Below, piece by piece: positions 4,351-5,819 of a stretch of DNA of 5,819 nucleotides. Position 1 is the first letter of the stretch. Each line of letters opens with the position of its first letter. Under the pieces are notes generated by a model that saw nothing but the letters and a program-made list of their open reading frames with translations, ran no database searches and was not told the DNA's origin. Both the position numbers and the translations under genes were made by a program. This stretch comes from Sphingomonas sp. (lineage in GTDB: Bacteria; Pseudomonadota; Alphaproteobacteria; Sphingomonadales; Sphingomonadaceae): positions 1 through 5,819 of the forward strand of contig JAIERC010000200.1 in the NCBI GenBank assembly GCA_019747165.1, read 5' to 3'.

Positions 4351-5819
4351 TCAAGCCGCTTCGCTAAACTGCAAGCTCGCCAACCTGGCGTACAAGCCAT
4401 TTTGCCCGATCAGCCCGCCATGCGTGCCGGTTTCAACGATGCGACCGTCATCCATGACGATGATCCGCCCCGCCGACCGAACGGTGGCGAGCCGGTGCGC
4501 GATGATCAAGGTCGTCCGGTTCTCCATCAGCCGCTCCAGCGCTTCCTGCACCAGCCGTTCGCTTTCGGCATCGAGTGCACTGGTCGCCTCATCAAGCAGC
4601 AGGATCGGCGCATCGCGGAGCAGTGCACGCGCAATTGCTACGCGCTGGCGCTGGCCACCGGATAGCCGCGCGCCGCCTTCGCCCAGAAAGGTGTCGAGCC
4701 CCTCGGGCAGCTTGCGCAGGAATTCGGCGGCGTTGGCTGCCTCCGCCGCGGCCCAAAGCTGGTCGTCGCTTGCGGTCCAGTCGCCATAGCGCAGATTATC
4801 GCGCGCCGACGCGCCAAAGATGATGCTGTCTTGCGGCACCATCGCAATCCGCTTGCGGACTTCGGCCGGGTCAGCGCTGGGCAGCGCGACTCCGTCAATC
4901 CGAACGATACCCTGGTCGGGATCGTAAAAGCGCTGAATCAACTGGAATAGCGTCGATTTGCCCGCGCCCGATGGCCCGACCACGGCGACGGTTTCGCCCG
5001 GCGATACCGATAACGAGAAATCGGAGAGCGCCGCAATGTCGGGTCGGGTTGGATAGCGAAAGGTGACCTTGTCGAAATCAAGCGATCCGCGCGCTGGCTG
5101 CGGCAGCGGCACGGGATGCGCCGGTGCCCTGATTTCGGGCACTTCGTTCATCAGCTCGTTCAGCCGCTCGGCGGCACCAGCGGCGCGCATCAGATCGCCA
5201 TAGACCTCGGTCAGTGCGGCGAACGCGCCCGTCACCAGCCCGGCGGTGAAGATGAAGGCGGTCAGCGACCCGCCGGTCAGCCGCCCAGATGCAACGTCGG
5301 CAATGGTGGTCCACAACAGCAAGGTGACCGCGCCGAACAGCAGCATAATGACCAGCGCGGTCATGACCGCGCGGATGCGGATGCGGCGTTTGGCAATGGT
5401 GAAGCTGCGCTCAACGGCATCGCCGAACCGGTCGCCCTCGCGCTCTTCCTGACCAAAGGCCTGGACGACCTTCATCGCCCCCAATGTCTCAACCGCGATT
5501 GATCCGATGTCGGCGATCCGATCCTGGCTGGTCCGCGAGTGTTTGCGCACCCGCCGGCCAAGCAGCACCAGCGGCATGATGATGATCGGGATCGCGATAA
5601 TCAGCGACCCTGCAATCTTGGGCGACAGGGCAAAAAGCGAGATGATCCCGCCAATACCGGTCAAGGCATTACGCAGCGCGACCGACACGGTGGTGCCGAC
5701 CGCGATCTCGATCTGCGCCGTGTCTGACGTCAGTCTTGACGCGATTTCCGATGGCCGGTTTTCTTCGAAATAGCGCGGGGCGAGCCGCAGCAGGTTGCGC
5801 TGCACCGCCGTGCGGAAAT
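4351..5819 (-). CDS. ABC exporter with fused permease and ATPase (MsbA/MDR-type half-transporter), N-terminus cut by window edge
   Basis: An ATP-driven exporter half-molecule that works as a homo- or heterodimer in the inner membrane. About 488 residues are visible. The frame runs off the right edge (FRTA precedes the GTG at 5805), and full-length members of about 600 aa have two more membrane helices and a start beyond the window, so that GTG is not the start. Numbering from it: membrane helices at about 45-60, 65-83, 146-168 and 179-201; A-loop Y251; Walker A GPSGAGKST (277-285); Q-loop Q325; signature LSGGQ (381-385); Walker B ILLLDE (401-406); D-loop SALD (409-412); switch H437. All ATPase residues are present, so it should be active. 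The cargo cannot be read from the sequence; lipid, glycolipid or drug efflux are possible in this subfamily. The downstream reductase follows after 50 bp. The promoter lies outside the window. Confidence 0.93.
   Translation of the reverse strand, partial: FRTAVQRNLLRLAPRYFEENRPSEIASRLTSDTAQIEIAVGTTVSVALRNALTGIGGIISLFALSPKIAGSLIIAIPIIIMPLVLLGRRVRKHSRTSQDRIADIGSIAVETLGAMKVVQAFGQEEREGDRFGDAVERSFTIAKRRIRIRAVMTALVIMLLFGAVTLLLWTTIADVASGRLTGGSLTAFIFTAGLVTGAFAALTEVYGDLMRAAGAAERLNELMNEVPEIRAPAHPVPLPQPARGSLDFDKVTFRYPTRPDIAALSDFSLSVSPGETVAVVGPSGAGKSTLFQLIQRFYDPDQGIVRIDGVALPSADPAEVRKRIAMVPQDSIIFGASARDNLRYGDWTASDDQLWAAAEAANAAEFLRKLPEGLDTFLGEGGARLSGGQRQRVAIARALLRDAPILLLDEATSALDAESERLVQEALERLMENRTTLIIAHRLATVRSAGRIIVMDDGRIVETGTHGGLIGQNGLYARLASLQFSEAA

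Noticed and set aside
4301..4354. TTG start giving a 407-aa version of the reductase
   Set aside because: The extra 18 residues span the ribosome binding site and intergenic hairpin, overlap the exporter stop codon, and are not part of the family's N-terminus, which begins just before the Rossmann strand.
5803..5805. GTG as the true start of the ABC exporter
   Set aside because: The frame stays open to the window edge (FRTA before it), and the visible protein lacks the first two membrane helices expected of the family, so the gene is truncated by the window, not by biology.

Overview
The window is GC-rich chromosomal DNA from an alphaproteobacterium, most likely a sphingomonad (Sphingomonadaceae). 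I base this on codon use, the look of the RNase R and ABC exporter proteins, and a G-rich palindrome of a kind I associate from memory with sphingomonad genomes. No taxonomic search was run. There are no tRNA or rRNA genes, CRISPR arrays or insertion sequences.

Layout. A nearly full-span rnr gene (ribonuclease R, positions 3-2384, plus strand) fills the left 40%. A 104-bp gap with a small hairpin follows. Next come two tiny, nearly abutting plus-strand genes (2489-2785 and 2788-3144). They are diverged copies of each other and encode small single-pass membrane proteins of unknown function. The second overlaps tail-to-tail by 14 bp with a minus-strand unit. That unit is an ABC exporter (4351-5819, N-terminus cut off by the right edge) followed after 50 bp by a saccharopine-dehydrogenase-like / trans-acting enoyl reductase family protein (3131-4300).

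The most striking object lies inside rnr. A 156-bp element (1173-1328) with perfect 18-bp terminal inverted repeats is inserted in frame and adds exactly 52 codons to the catalytic RNB domain, with no stop codon. It is composite. A 37-nt left arm should be mirrored on the right, but the right arm is broken by a second 49-nt palindrome (1262-1310) that replaces 4 nt of the expected arm. The net gain of 45 nt also keeps the frame. The left arm contains a strong G-quadruplex motif and a perfect 9-bp hairpin with a TTCA loop. A degenerate hairpin with the same TTCA loop sits between the two minus-strand genes (4319-4341) and may be a decayed relative. The situation resembles the protein-coding palindromic elements of Rickettsia. 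It is notable that the host gene encodes the exonuclease that digests structured RNA.

Functionally, rnr is RNA-decay housekeeping. The small pair is unknown. The exporter and reductase form a probable two-gene unit, and a shared lipid-related role is only an inference.
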